NCBI RefSeq assembly: GCF_002563655.1
Contig: NZ_PDIY01000001.1
Coordinates: 2,826,001-2,890,000, forward strand
DNA from: Bacillus sp. es.034
GTDB taxonomy: Bacteria; Bacillota; Bacilli; Bacillales; Bacillaceae_B
DNA length: 64,000 nucleotides
Direction of reading: 5' to 3'
Made by a program: the position numbers and the translations under genes. Under the pieces are notes generated by a model. The model did not search any database, was not told the origin of the DNA, and saw only the letters and a list, made by a program, of their open reading frames with translations. Shown here piece by piece: positions 17,357-26,819 of the stretch. Within the stretch, counting starts at the first letter, position 1, and each line of letters opens with the position of its first letter.

Positions 17357-19276
17357 ATGCACCGATTTATTCAATTTAATGATGAAAATATTGATTCATT
17401 TTTAGTGATGGAAATGGCGGATCTTACAAAGACACTGTCTAAGAATGGGGATATGAACCTGAAATATGGTCCGTTTTCTTATTTGGACTACAAAGAGGAA
17501 ACGGTCTACGTCAGTCATTTCTGGGATCATCGAAAAAGAGATGACGAAGTCCATGGGTTAAAAAGTGATATCTACTTGAGGACCATAGGTAACCTCCATG
17601 AAACGGTGAAAGAAGATGTCATAGAATACCTTGAAAAAGTAAAAACCACTTCTGTCCCACGATTTGCAAAGCAATTATTTGTCATAGGGGAAGAGATACG
17701 ATTAGAGGAAATTTGCAAATCCAAACGCCCGGGAACCAAGAAATCATTTGACAGGAGAAGAACATTATACCGCCAGCACTTTGAAGCCCAGCTTAAAGTG
17801 AATTTGACGAAAAGCGTGTTTACAGATGCTCTGTTCAATTCGGTTTACCTTCTTCTTCATGCCCAATCCCCGATGGAACAACCGGTGAAGATCAATGAGG
17901 AGATCGACCTGGCCATGCCATTTATTCATGGCCAGATTACCCGGTTTTATGAGACCCGTCAAACGAAGGATGTTGCGAGGGTAGCTTTGGAGATTATTGA
18001 GGTTGTAGATGAAATTGTTCAGAAAGATATGTTGAATGAATACTTCCATCTGCCTGAGGACGTCTATGAGATAGAAGAAACATCCGGTGAAACCTTTGAC
18101 GAATTAAAAAGGAAAGACCCTCTACAGAATCATGATGTACTGGAAGAAGAAAGCACAGGGGATGAAGAAATCCTGGACGAAGAATTCCGTACTTGGCACA
18201 GGGAAACAAGTGACAAAGGGGAATCATTCCTGCAATTCGATCTGGATCAAGGTTCGCAATCCGACCTCATGGGAGAGGGGGTACGTGAAGGAGAAGATGG
18301 CGACCAGGCGTTAGCGATGGTTCAAGGCTCTAAGCAAGAGACAGAACGGGAGCAGTACCATAATGTGAAAGCCGAGGAGCAGGAGAGGGAAGAGTCAGGA
18401 GGGGAAGAAAGTGAGTATGGAAAGGACAATCGCTTCGCCGAACCTCACTTTCTTACCCCGTCTGTTCCCTCTTCTGAGGAAAAGCTTGAGTATAGTCAGA
18501 ACAAAGGAATGGTAGCACCGTTACAAAAGAAGCTTCAGAAGATGATTGAGAAAACACTGGAACACAAGCGTATACAGCCTCGGAGTGATTTACATTTCGG
18601 CAGATTGAATAACAAGTTATTACGTTTCATAACCGATGATAATCCAAGACTTTTCTACAAAAAGCAGAACCCTTCCTCAGAGATAGACGCAGTGTTTTCT
18701 TTACTTGTCGATTGTTCAGGCTCCATGTATGACAAGATGGATCAGACGAAGCTTGGTATCACATTGTTTCATGAATCGTTAAAATCTGTCAGGGTCCCCC
18801 ATGAAGTCGTCGGCTTCTGGGAAGATACGAATCGTGCCTCAAAGACCAGTCAGCCGAATTACTTAAATCCAGTGTTGAATTTCTATACCTCACTGAAACC
18901 AGGCAGTGGTTCTGAAATCATGCAGCTTCAGCCGGAAGAGGACAATCGGGATGGTTTTGCGATTCGTCTGATGACAGAAAGAATTCTGATGCGGAATGAA
19001 AAACAAAAGTTCCTTCTTGTTTTTTCAGATGGTGAACCTGCAGCCATGGAGTACGAACAAAATGGAATTGTCGATACCCACGAAGCAGTATTGGATGCAA
19101 GGAAAAAGGGGATCGAAGTCATCAACGTTTTTTTATCAAACGGTGAAATCGATGAGTCCCAAAGAATAACCATCCAGAATATTTACGGGAATTACAGCAT
19201 CCTTGTTTCAGATGTAGAAGAACTCCCGGAAGTATTATTCCCTTTACTAAGAAAGCTCCTGTACAAGAGTATATAA
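17357..19276 (+). CDS. yojO: VWA-domain protein YojO (NorD/CobT-like)
   Basis: 639 residues from ATG 17357 with GAGGGA upstream; a TTG at 17339 overlaps yojN but lacks a site. The middle (about 250-380) is very acidic (EEQEREESGGEESEYG). The C-terminal von Willebrand A domain (about 430-639) has the MIDAS motif DCSGSM and a later FSDGEPAAMEY. NorD-like proteins form complexes with MoxR ATPases for metal-centre insertion. The gene follows yojN after ten bases and ends at a strong terminator, so these two genes form the operon. Confidence 0.88.
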   Translation: MHRFIQFNDENIDSFLVMEMADLTKTLSKNGDMNLKYGPFSYLDYKEETVYVSHFWDHRKRDDEVHGLKSDIYLRTIGNLHETVKEDVIEYLEKVKTTSVPRFAKQLFVIGEEIRLEEICKSKRPGTKKSFDRRRTLYRQHFEAQLKVNLTKSVFTDALFNSVYLLLHAQSPMEQPVKINEEIDLAMPFIHGQITRFYETRQTKDVARVALEIIEVVDEIVQKDMLNEYFHLPEDVYEIEETSGETFDELKRKDPLQNHDVLEEESTGDEEILDEEFRTWHRETSDKGESFLQFDLDQGSQSDLMGEGVREGEDGDQALAMVQGSKQETEREQYHNVKAEEQEREESGGEESEYGKDNRFAEPHFLTPSVPSSEEKLEYSQNKGMVAPLQKKLQKMIEKTLEHKRIQPRSDLHFGRLNNKLLRFITDDNPRLFYKKQNPSSEIDAVFSLLVDCSGSMYDKMDQTKLGITLFHESLKSVRVPHEVVGFWEDTNRASKTSQPNYLNPVLNFYTSLKPGSGSEIMQLQPEEDNRDGFAIRLMTERILMRNEKQKFLLVFSDGEPAAMEYEQNGIVDTHEAVLDARKKGIEVINVFLSNGEIDESQRITIQNIYGNYSILVSDVEELPEVLFPLLRKLLYKSI

Positions 19277-19284
19277 ATGATTGA

Positions 19285-19323
19285 AATGACGACTACCGGC
19301 TTTCTCTGTAGTCGTCATTTTTC
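19285..19323 (+). terminator. Intrinsic terminator of yojNO
   Basis: AATGACGACTAC (19285-19296) pairs perfectly with GTAGTCGTCATT (19308-19319), followed by Ts. Confidence 0.85.
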
Positions 19324-19539
19324 TTACCCTTTCTTTGATATCCCTTACCCTGGTTTTGAAAGACTCAATGAATGGAAGGAATATTTTAATCTTCAAGGGA
19401 ATTTCTGTATACTATAGGAAGATGAGATTTGGTGTTCAGATGAGTCGGAAAGATGAGTCATTTTTACATAAAAGGGAAGGTTAGTAAATAGTTAATAGAG
19501 GGAAAAAGGAAGTATTGTACAAGAGAGGAAGCGACAGAT

Positions 19540-21114
19540 ATGAATGAGTTAGATATGCACCATATTTTCGAACTGGGTCTTATATTAGTCATGATTGCAG
19601 CCGGGATAACGGCGATTGCCAAGAAATTCAAGCAACCTTATCCGATTGCTCTCGTTATAGTTGGAGCGCTGATCGGGTTATTCAATATACCTGTCTTAGA
19701 GCCGCTTAAAGACTTCATTACAGAAGGAGAGGTCTTTAATTTCGTCATCATTACCCTGTTTTTACCGGCTCTTTTGGGAGAAGCGGCATTAAAGCTTCCT
19801 TATTCCCATCTAAGGGCAAATAAAGAACCGATCATCGCTTTGGCTTTCGGGGGAACGATGATTTCTTTTTTGATCATTGGTTTTTCAGCGTATTATTTCT
19901 TTGATTTCTCTATTCAGGCAGCTTTTGTCTTTGGAGCACTGATGAGTGCAACAGACCCTGTCAGTGTATTAAGCATTTTCAAGAGTGTGGGTGTTAAGAA
20001 GAGATTAGCCGTTGTGATTGAAGGAGAAAGCTTATTCAATGATGGTTTAGCTGTTGTATTATTCAATATTTCCGCCTTTTATCTTGTATCGTATATCGAT
20101 GCTGGATGGGCAGGTCTTGGAAGCGGTGTGTGGGAGTTCATCAGGGTGGTCTCATTAGGTGTAATCATCGGTGGTTCCCTGGGGTATGCATTTTCAATTT
20201 TAACGAAGTACTACGATGATTATCCCCTTGAGATCATTTTTAGTGTCATCTTATTTTACGGCTCCTTTCTACTGGCGGAAAGTGTTCACGCTTCTGGGGT
20301 CATCGCCGTGGTCATTGCAGCACTGATATTCGGAAATTTCGGCGGGAAGATCGGGATGAGTCCCACTACCAAGTTGAATATCAACAGTTTTTGGGATGTT
20401 GCAGCATTACTTGCGAATTCTCTGGTTTTCCTAATGGTCGGCCTCGAGATAACAAGGATCGACCTCCTCGAGAAGTGGCCATACATATTCGCAGCCATAC
20501 TTATCGTATTAGTGGCAAGGAGTATAGCCGTTTATACAAGCTTGTCCCTTATCGGGAACTTTCCGCATATGTGGAAGCATATTTTGAATTGGGGAGGATT
20601 GAAAGGTTCTCTCTCGATTGCTCTTGTACTGAGTCTGCCGCGGGACTTCCCAGGCAGGGAAGACGTGTTGATCCTCGGCTTTAGTGTTGTATTATTCAGC
20701 CTCGTTGTCCAGGGACTTACCATCAAACCGTTAATCAATCTACTGGGCATTAAGCCAAAAGAGGAAGGTCATGAGGAGTTCGAGAAATTACTTAGTCAGC
20801 TTCATCGTTATGAAATGGCGATATCAGAGATTCATCGTGTGAAACAAAAGCTCTATATAACTGATCCAATTTCTAAGGAGCTCATTGATACATATCAAAA
20901 AAGAATCGATATGCTCAAAGCACAATTGGATGACTTATTTGATCGGAATCCGGTACTAAAGGAAAACCAGCTGGCCACACTCAGGAAGCACGCCATGTAT
21001 GCAGAATATGAGGCGGTCGCAAGGCTTGAAAAAGAAGAAATCATCAGCAGCGCCATTGCAGAGAATGAATATGACAGCATTACTGACAACATCGTGCATA
21101 ACGAGGAGAAATGA
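19540..21114 (+). CDS. CPA1-family cation:proton antiporter
   Basis: 524 residues. About 12 membrane segments fill residues 8-410, with the ion-binding signature ATDPVSVLSIFKSVG (about 138) and ESLFNDG (about 165) typical of NhaP/CPA1 Na+(K+)/H+ antiporters. A cytoplasmic C-terminal helical region of about 115 residues follows, rich in charged heptads, likely regulatory. AGAGGAAG precedes ATG 19540. It stands alone, ending at a bidirectional terminator. Ion specificity (Na+ versus K+) is not decidable. Confidence 0.9.
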   Translation: MNELDMHHIFELGLILVMIAAGITAIAKKFKQPYPIALVIVGALIGLFNIPVLEPLKDFITEGEVFNFVIITLFLPALLGEAALKLPYSHLRANKEPIIALAFGGTMISFLIIGFSAYYFFDFSIQAAFVFGALMSATDPVSVLSIFKSVGVKKRLAVVIEGESLFNDGLAVVLFNISAFYLVSYIDAGWAGLGSGVWEFIRVVSLGVIIGGSLGYAFSILTKYYDDYPLEIIFSVILFYGSFLLAESVHASGVIAVVIAALIFGNFGGKIGMSPTTKLNINSFWDVAALLANSLVFLMVGLEITRIDLLEKWPYIFAAILIVLVARSIAVYTSLSLIGNFPHMWKHILNWGGLKGSLSIALVLSLPRDFPGREDVLILGFSVVLFSLVVQGLTIKPLINLLGIKPKEEGHEEFEKLLSQLHRYEMAISEIHRVKQKLYITDPISKELIDTYQKRIDMLKAQLDDLFDRNPVLKENQLATLRKHAMYAEYEAVARLEKEEIISSAIAENEYDSITDNIVHNEEK

Positions 21115-21155
21115 AGGAAGTAATGTAGATAATTAGGTTTTGCTTCCTCAGTAGT

Positions 21156-21200
21156 AAAGGACCATGGTTTCTTCCTATACGAAGAGACCATGGTCCTTTT
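21156..21200. terminator. Bidirectional terminator between antiporter and yaaN
   Basis: AAAGGACCATGGT (21156-21168) pairs with ACCATGGTCCTTT (21187-21199), with an inner partly paired TTCTTC/GAAGAG. Confidence 0.7.
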
Positions 21201-21255
21201 AGCCATTTCCACGATAAATTCAGAGGGATGACCAGTGCTCATATTATGACTGTGT

Positions 21256-22395
21256 TTACTTTCTGATTTCGATGAGTTTTTGTTTCAGATCATTTTCCAT
21301 TGTGACCATTTCCTGTTCGGCCTGTTGTCGCTTTTGTCTGCCTTCTGCCTGGATGGCCAATGTTTCTTCAATGGTGGAAATCAGGTTTTCCTGTGTTTTC
21401 TTCAGGGTGTCGATATCTATGATTCCCCGTTCGTTTTCTTTAGCGGTCTCGATGCTGTTTGTTTTGAGCATCTCGGAGTTCTTTAATAGCAGCTCGTTGG
21501 TCGTGCGTGATACCTGCTTTTGAGCGGCAACAGCCTTCTGTTGATTCAGAAGGGTAAGGGCGATGGCGATTTGATTCTTCCAAAGAGGAATCGCTGTAAG
21601 GACAGAGGCTTGGATTTTTTCTGCCAATGCCTGATTTGTATTTTGTATCAAACGGATTTGAGGGGCGGACTGAATCGTCATTTGCCTGCTCAGTTTCAAA
21701 TCATGGATACGTTTATCCAGTCGATCAAGGAACTGCATGGTATCATTTACTTCCTGGTAGATCAGCTCATCATCGGTTTCTTCTGCTTTCTTACGTAAAG
21801 AGGGGAGAAGATTGTGCTGTATTTCCTCCCGTTTGATTTCAGCAGCGGCAATATACATATTAAGGGCTTGAAAGTAGTCCTTATTTTTTTCATATAAGGT
21901 TTCCAATAGTCGGTTATCATCGAGCAAGGTCTTTTTCGAATGCTCGAGTCTGACTGAAATCCGATCAATCTGAGACCCGATTTTTTGGTATTTAGAAAGC
22001 ACCTCCTGTAAAGAGGATGAAACTTTTCGGAAGAGCTTTTTAAATACGCCTTTCTGTTTCGTATTAAGCTCATCGGGATTCATTTGCTCGAGCTTCTTCA
22101 TTAAATCGCCTAACACGTCTCCGATCGGCCCGATATCCCGTTTTTGCACATGATCTAACATCGAATGTGAAAATGTAGACAGTTGAGTCTGGGCCGCTGT
22201 TCCATATTTTAGAATGGCTTCATAGTCCTTGTAATCGATTTGTGCTGCTAATTGTTTGGCTTTTTCCTGCTGTTCTTTAGGTAAACGGTCAAGTAACAGG
22301 GGGGACTTAGTTTCTTCGTTCACAGCAGGCATTTCTTCCCCGAACGGGTTCGAAAGCAATAAATCCAGTTCTGATTGTTCATTTCGTTGTTCCAT
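21256..22395 (-). CDS. yaaN: Toxic anion resistance protein YaaN (TelA family)
   Basis: 379 residues from the second of two tandem ATGs (22398, 22395), seven bases after GGAGG. The protein is almost entirely helical with coiled-coil patterns and carries the TelA core ([19 protein letters not shown] and [21 protein letters not shown]). TelA proteins are linked to tellurite and envelope stress resistance, by unclear means. It follows an xpaC homologue by 17 bases; xpaC-yaaN is also the order in B. subtilis. Confidence 0.9.
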   Translation of the reverse strand: MEQRNEQSELDLLLSNPFGEEMPAVNEETKSPLLLDRLPKEQQEKAKQLAAQIDYKDYEAILKYGTAAQTQLSTFSHSMLDHVQKRDIGPIGDVLGDLMKKLEQMNPDELNTKQKGVFKKLFRKVSSSLQEVLSKYQKIGSQIDRISVRLEHSKKTLLDDNRLLETLYEKNKDYFQALNMYIAAAEIKREEIQHNLLPSLRKKAEETDDELIYQEVNDTMQFLDRLDKRIHDLKLSRQMTIQSAPQIRLIQNTNQALAEKIQASVLTAIPLWKNQIAIALTLLNQQKAVAAQKQVSRTTNELLLKNSEMLKTNSIETAKENERGIIDIDTLKKTQENLISTIEETLAIQAEGRQKRQQAEQEMVTMENDLKQKLIEIRK

Positions 22396-22412
22396 CATAT
22401 AACCTCCGACCT

Positions 22413-23042
22413 TTATTTGAGATCTTTTTTGTGCGATAAGTGCTGATTGGCGAAATTCAGTTCAATTTGCAGGTGATCCATGTCATCTGCCAACACTTTC
22501 TGTAAATCATTTTCCAAGGAACCTGTTAAATCGTCCAGCGTCGTACGGGTTTGCTGGAGAGACAGGAAGGTTTCTTTATTTTTACCAGGCTGGGAAGCCA
22601 GGAACGTATACTTCTCGGTAATTTCCACGACAGAATCTAAATGGTAGAAAAAGAAGGACTCAGCTGAAAAAAATCTCTTAGGCTCTTTTCTTACAAGTTG
22701 GTAAATTCTTCTGCTTAATCGGTTGATCTCAAGGATTTGCTTAAAAGCTCCGAGAGACCTTACCCTTAACTGCTGCCGTTGCAGCCGTTTTACCTTTTCT
22801 TTCGCTTCCTTTAAGTTCCTGTTTATATATCGAAATTCCTGTCCGGAAAGACCATTTTTATTCAACCACCATTTTTTTTGAAGAGCCTTAACGATCATGA
22901 AAAAGAGTATCCCGGTACCTACACCCGATAAGAGTGTAAGAGGAAATCCCATGTCAAAGAGGAGTAAGTAAGCGATAAAACTGCCGGTCCCCACACTGAA
23001 AGAAATGACGGTCCTTAATATAAATTGCAGAAATGTGTTCAT
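22413..23042 (-). CDS. xpaC: XpaC-like membrane protein
   Basis: 209 residues. Two membrane helices at about 7-28 and 34-52 are followed by a charged helical domain ([18 protein letters not shown]). It matches XpaC, named for 5-bromo-4-chloroindolyl phosphate hydrolysis, though the enzymatic role is doubtful. ATG 23042 follows GGGGTAGATGAA. It is the first gene of a two-gene operon with yaaN. Confidence 0.85.
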   Translation of the reverse strand: MNTFLQFILRTVISFSVGTGSFIAYLLLFDMGFPLTLLSGVGTGILFFMIVKALQKKWWLNKNGLSGQEFRYINRNLKEAKEKVKRLQRQQLRVRSLGAFKQILEINRLSRRIYQLVRKEPKRFFSAESFFFYHLDSVVEITEKYTFLASQPGKNKETFLSLQQTRTTLDDLTGSLENDLQKVLADDMDHLQIELNFANQHLSHKKDLK

Positions 23043-23301
23043 TTCATCTACCCCTTAATAAAGATGCTTATCATACTTACGTTTCATCGTGTAAAAGGTT
23101 TCATATCTATACTCTCATTTTAGTGGAAACGAAGGAAAAAAGGAAATAAAGTATCAATGATGGAAGAAAAATCGGGGAAATATGTAAGGAATTAGCATCA
23201 TTCTTTCAATTTCTTAACATTTTTATATTGAATGATTATAGGAAATCCTTTTTTGGTAGAATGGGTAATTGAGACCAATGACAAGACAGGTGTGTGGATA
23301 T

Positions 23302-24477
23302 ATGAAAAAGGTTATTGTGCTGATCTTTCTTTGCTCCATTACCTCAAGCGTTTCAGCTCAACAAAATGCAGTAAAAAGACCAGGAAATATTTATAGTGAT
23401 TCGGCTATTATAATAGATTCAAAAACAGGGAGCATCCTGTACTCTAAAAATGGTACTAAACAAATGAACCCTGCAAGTATTACAAAAATTGCAACAGCGA
23501 TTTATGCGATTCAGCATAGCGATCTCGGTGACAAGGTGAAAATCAGTGAGAAGGCAAGCCATACCCAGGGTTCCACTGTTTATTTAGCTGCCGGTGAAAC
23601 ACTGACTATGAATCAGCTGCTTCAAGGGCTGATGGTGAACTCGGGAAATGATGCCGCCGTTGCCATCGCTGAACATACCGAGGGTTCTGTAAAACAGTTT
23701 GTAGATAAATTGAATCTCTTTCTTAAGGAGGACGTGGGGGTCCGGGATACACATTTTGAAAATCCTCATGGACTTTATGGGGAAAATCATTATACAACCG
23801 CCTATGATATGGCCAAAATTACAAGCTACGCATTACAGAATGAACAATTCAGGGAGTTATTTGATATAGACTCCCTGGACTGGAAGGCTGAAGGGTGGAA
23901 TACCACGCTTTATAATCATCACAAGATGGTGAAGGGGGAAATTCCTTATCCTGATGTGACAGGAGGGAAGAATGGGTTTATAGACGAATCCCGACACACC
24001 CTGGTGACATCAGCGGAAAATGATAAACTTTCGATCGTGGTCGTCACGATGAAGGCACAGTCCAAAAGAGCCATTTATTCCGATACGAAGAAACTGCTTG
24101 ATTATGGGTTGAATCAGTTTGAAAGGAATTATATCCCTAAGGAGACTGTCTTTCAATTGGACGGCACTTCTTATGATTTGAAAAAGGATATTCCATTTAC
24201 CCAGCCTGTAAACGGGAAGATCACACAGAAACTTGCCGCAAGTGGTGAGTTGTCCCTTTATAACCAGGATCATGATGAATTGCTTTCAACCATGTTGACA
24301 CCGGTGAAAGGAACAGCCGTAGCCCACACAGAAGCGATTGCTTCGAGTGAGCACAAGGGGGGACTATTCGGGAAGGAATGGAGCGGGCAACTTTTATTTT
24401 ACCCGTTTATCATTTACATGGCCCTTCTATTCATTGCAGGGACGTCCGTGTTTCGGCCAGGGTCATTCAAAAAGTAA
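23302..24477 (+). CDS. D-alanyl-D-alanine carboxypeptidase (S11) with C-terminal membrane anchor
   Basis: 391 residues from ATG 23302 (AGGTG upstream); the frame is open to 23269. A signal peptide at 1-20 ends SVSAQ. Active-site motifs: S59-I-T-K62, S114-G-N116, and the third motif reads K223-N-G225 rather than the usual K-T/S-G. A membrane helix lies near residues 366-383. S11 enzymes trim the terminal D-Ala of peptidoglycan stem peptides. The N in the third motif may alter activity. It shares a bidirectional terminator with the convergent yidC. Confidence 0.85.
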   Translation: MKKVIVLIFLCSITSSVSAQQNAVKRPGNIYSDSAIIIDSKTGSILYSKNGTKQMNPASITKIATAIYAIQHSDLGDKVKISEKASHTQGSTVYLAAGETLTMNQLLQGLMVNSGNDAAVAIAEHTEGSVKQFVDKLNLFLKEDVGVRDTHFENPHGLYGENHYTTAYDMAKITSYALQNEQFRELFDIDSLDWKAEGWNTTLYNHHKMVKGEIPYPDVTGGKNGFIDESRHTLVTSAENDKLSIVVVTMKAQSKRAIYSDTKKLLDYGLNQFERNYIPKETVFQLDGTSYDLKKDIPFTQPVNGKITQKLAASGELSLYNQDHDELLSTMLTPVKGTAVAHTEAIASSEHKGGLFGKEWSGQLLFYPFIIYMALLFIAGTSVFRPGSFKK

Positions 24478-24490
24478 GAGTTGAATATAG

Positions 24491-24522
24491 AACAAAAGGG
24501 AGCCGGCAGGCTCCCTTTTGTT
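24491..24522. terminator. Bidirectional terminator between carboxypeptidase and yidC
   Basis: AACAAAAGGGAGCC (24491-24504) pairs perfectly with GGCTCCCTTTTGTT (24509-24522) around GGCA. Confidence 0.9.
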
Positions 24523-25282
24523 ATTGACTTTCCTGTTTTTCTAATGCTGGCTGCTGATGGTAAAGGGTCTTGCCGATCAGGGTCTGCAGAATGAGGAATG
24601 CGCCACCGACCGTCCAATATAGCGGAAGTGCAGCAGGTGCGTTAAGTGAAAAGATGAAGATCATGACCGGGGACAGAAGCCCCATTATTTTCATCTGTGC
24701 CTGCTGCTCTGCAGGGATGTTCATCAAGGAAACGCGAGATTGCGCCAAGTACACAACCCCGGCAATAATCGCCATGATATGGTCCGGTTGTCCAAGATTG
24801 AACCATAGGAAAGAGTGACTGGCAATTTCTGAAGATGAACGGATCGCATAATAGAGTCCAATCAGGATCGGCGTTTGGATCAATAACGGCAAACATCCCA
24901 TATTAAGAGGATTTACACCGTTTTTTTGATAGAGCATCATCAATTCCTGCTGAAGCTTTTTCTGTTCTTCTTTATCCTTCGTTTCTTTGATCTTCTTTTG
25001 GATCGCAGACATCTCAGGCTTGATCAACGCCATTTTCCCTTTCATATCCTGTTGATTCTTATACGTTTTAAGCATAAAAGGCAGAAGAACAAGACGAATA
25101 AGAAGGGTGATCACGATAATGGCCACGCCAAAGTTCCCGCCAAGGAAGGTTCCAATTTCATGAATGAGAAATGAAAATGGATTGACAAGATAGTCATGAA
25201 AGAATGCTCCTTCAGTGGTGGCAGACTGGCATCCAGTCAAGGTGAATAATAGTAAAACGAAAATGAATGAAATTTTTTTCAA
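24521..25282 (-). CDS. yidC: Membrane protein insertase YidC (YqjG/MisCB-like)
   Basis: 253 residues from TTG 25282, eight bases after GGAGG. A lipoprotein signal with lipobox LTGC (Cys18) is followed by five membrane helices; the hydrophilic-groove region includes TLLIRLVLLPFMLKTYK, with the conserved Arg in the first helix after the signal, and the loop MLYQKNGVNPLNMGCLP. YidC inserts membrane proteins with or without SecYEG. Immediately upstream lies a MifM-like ORF and a hairpin covering this ribosome binding site, which marks it as the inducible second YidC copy (YqjG in B. subtilis). Confidence 0.93.
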   Translation of the reverse strand: MKKISFIFVLLLFTLTGCQSATTEGAFFHDYLVNPFSFLIHEIGTFLGGNFGVAIIVITLLIRLVLLPFMLKTYKNQQDMKGKMALIKPEMSAIQKKIKETKDKEEQKKLQQELMMLYQKNGVNPLNMGCLPLLIQTPILIGLYYAIRSSSEIASHSFLWFNLGQPDHIMAIIAGVVYLAQSRVSLMNIPAEQQAQMKIMGLLSPVMIFIFSLNAPAALPLYWTVGGAFLILQTLIGKTLYHQQPALEKQESQ

Positions 25283-25289
25283 TGTTTTT

Positions 25290-25336
25290 TCCTCCTCTGT
25301 ACATATGCTTTTCTTTTACATATATACAGAAGAGGA
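25290..25336 (-). promoter_or_regulatory. Hairpin sequestering the yidC ribosome binding site
   Basis: On the minus strand the last codons of the upstream ORF (25336-25319, TCCTCTTCTGTATATATG) pair with 25307-25290 (CATATGTACAGAGGAGGA). All 18 positions pair, two as G-U; the loop holds the TAA stop. The 3' arm contains GGAGG for yidC. A ribosome held near the end of the leader would open it. This is the architecture known for mifM-yqjG. Confidence 0.8.
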
Positions 25337-25597
25337 TTCTTCATCATTATCAGTGTGATAGAATTGAAACTTCATACAGGTTGTAAACCATACTCTGGCA
25401 GGTAAGGCTTCATTTTCTGCTACCTGCCTGACAATGAGGTTGTTTCCTTCCAGCTTTTTATCATAATATTGTGTATAGAGATGGAATGGTGATGGACACC
25501 GATCCCAGATCAATGCCAGTATGAATAAAAATACGATACTAACATGCAAAGGACTTAAGTAAAAATCCAATAAGTCTTGTACAATAATGAATGTCAA
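25316..25597 (-). CDS. MifM-like translation-arrest leader peptide
   Basis: 93 residues from TTG 25597 with AAAGGAG nine bases upstream. One membrane helix at about 16-31 (PLHVSIVFLFILALIW) is followed by a hydrophilic tail ending DNDEESSSVYM. B. subtilis MifM is 95 residues, has one N-terminal helix, and arrests ribosomes at an acidic C-terminal DEEDAGS; here DNDEESSS occupies the same place, and RVWFTT may match the upstream RITTW. The stop is 33 bases from yidC, with the sequestering hairpin between. Inferred role: sensor of insertion capacity that releases yidC translation when YidC is limiting. Confidence 0.72.
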   Translation of the reverse strand: MTFIIVQDLLDFYLSPLHVSIVFLFILALIWDRCPSPFHLYTQYYDKKLEGNNLIVRQVAENEALPARVWFTTCMKFQFYHTDNDEESSSVYM

Positions 25598-25762
25598 TGG
25601 AGAAGACTCCTTTTACTAATCTAGTTGCATTAATAATTGATGAATGATCATTTTATCACATTAACAGTATACTGCGAAATGCGGATAGAATCCATGGTAA
25701 TTGTTTATACGATTTTGTGAACAAATGGTTTCATTGATAAAAGATTACTGTGAGAGCATGTT

Positions 25763-25798
25763 AAAAAGGTCTCTATGTGGCAAACCACTCTAGAGACC
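25763..25798 (-). terminator. Intrinsic terminator of the cupredoxin gene
   Basis: Minus strand: GGTCTCTA (25798-25791) pairs with TAGAGACC (25775-25768), with inner GTGG/CCAC, then TTTTTAA. Confidence 0.75.
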
Positions 25799-25819
25799 CC
25801 TCATTTCTATAATCATGCG

Positions 25820-26302
25820 CTAATCAACAACGATATAAGCAATCATCGGACCATTATTCTCGATGGTTTCGTGCATTTCACAAATAAGTCTGTATGTTCC
25901 TTCCTTTGCAAAGGTTACATCTACCACGGTCTCTTTCCCTTTTTTTACAGTACCTTTAATATCCGTGCCCTCAATGTAAAATGGGTGTTCCATACCGTTT
26001 ACTCCGTAAATGCGCAGTTCAACCTCCCTGCCTTTCTCGACAACAATGGTCCCTGGGTCCCACCGATATGCTTCGATTTCCTTGCCGTCGGGTGTTTTCG
26101 ATTTGAACTCGCCGGTTACAAGCTGAATGACTTGTTTTTTTTCCGTTTTCTCCGATAATGACACTGTGGGATATGAGTTTTTGGAAGATAACGACCAAAC
26201 CGTACCGACTGTAATCACCAGGATTGTCACCAAAATGGCAATGATGGAACCTTTCTTCAATACAATGAAATTTATATGATTTCCCTCCTCGTCAGACAGC
26301 AT
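25820..26302 (-). CDS. Membrane-anchored cupredoxin-domain protein
   Basis: Up to 160 residues. A membrane helix (about 19-37, SIIAILVTILVITVGTVW) anchors a cupredoxin domain with copper ligands His in GMEHPFYI and Cys-x-x-His plus Met in ICEMHETIENNGPM. Such domains bind type-1 or CuA-like copper and act in electron transfer or copper handling. The start is uncertain: ATG 26302 lacks a ribosome binding site, while a strong GAGGAGGG lies within the frame and is followed by no ATG, GTG or TTG at normal distance. It is a single gene with its own terminator. Confidence 0.75.
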   Translation of the reverse strand: MLSDEEGNHINFIVLKKGSIIAILVTILVITVGTVWSLSSKNSYPTVSLSEKTEKKQVIQLVTGEFKSKTPDGKEIEAYRWDPGTIVVEKGREVELRIYGVNGMEHPFYIEGTDIKGTVKKGKETVVDVTFAKEGTYRLICEMHETIENNGPMIAYIVVD

Positions 26303-26437
26303 AGTACTTTTCTATTAAACCTATGCTTGTACGTCAGGGAACTTGTCAATAATTTTATAGGAAGGCCTAAGTTAAATATTTTTCTTTCTGGTTGATTTTA
26401 TGTACAATTTGGACAAGGTAGCAAGGAGGGTGAAGCA

Positions 26438-26785
26438 ATGGATATTACATGGAGAGTTATAACGACAAAAAGTGATGCAGAGCCATGGTGGTTTTTTGAA
26501 GGCTGGGAAAAGGATATTAGAAGAGATTGGACGTTTGATAGCAGGGATGAAGCTGTTGAAACCTTTCTTTCTGAACTGAAACGATTCAGTGAACATTATC
26601 CAAAGGCAAAAACGAAGAAATTTCACTCCATAGCATTTTGGGATCCGGAAGAGGTGTATTTTTGCGAAGCCTGTGATGATGATCTGCAGGTCTATTACGG
26701 ATTGGTCATCTTTGAGAACGATCAGCCGATGGAGATCAAGGATGACTTGATCATCAGAGAAATCACCGATATAATGGAACAATAG
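26438..26785 (+). CDS. DUF1033 family protein
   Basis: 115 residues, ATG 26438 with AAGGAGGG upstream. The N-terminal TKSDAEPWWFFEGWEKDI and C-terminal FCEACDDDLQVYYGLVIF are the conserved core of DUF1033, a small acidic protein family of Firmicutes with no assigned function. Single gene, convergent with the ger operon. Confidence 0.78.
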   Translation: MDITWRVITTKSDAEPWWFFEGWEKDIRRDWTFDSRDEAVETFLSELKRFSEHYPKAKTKKFHSIAFWDPEEVYFCEACDDDLQVYYGLVIFENDQPMEIKDDLIIREITDIMEQ

Positions 26786-26809
26786 GTCTATCCGATATCG
26801 GATAGACCT
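26784..26809. terminator. Perfect 26-bp palindrome between convergent genes
   Basis: A 13-bp perfect self-complementary sequence starting AGGTCTATCCGAT overlaps the DUF1033 stop. T-runs are missing on both sides, so it could be a weak bidirectional terminator or a protein-binding site. Confidence 0.45.
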
Positions 26810-26819
26810 GTTCCCGTTA

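Noticed and set aside
25775..26158. 127-residue plus-strand open frame
   Set aside because: Fully opposite the cupredoxin gene, which has copper-ligand motifs and a terminator on the minus strand.
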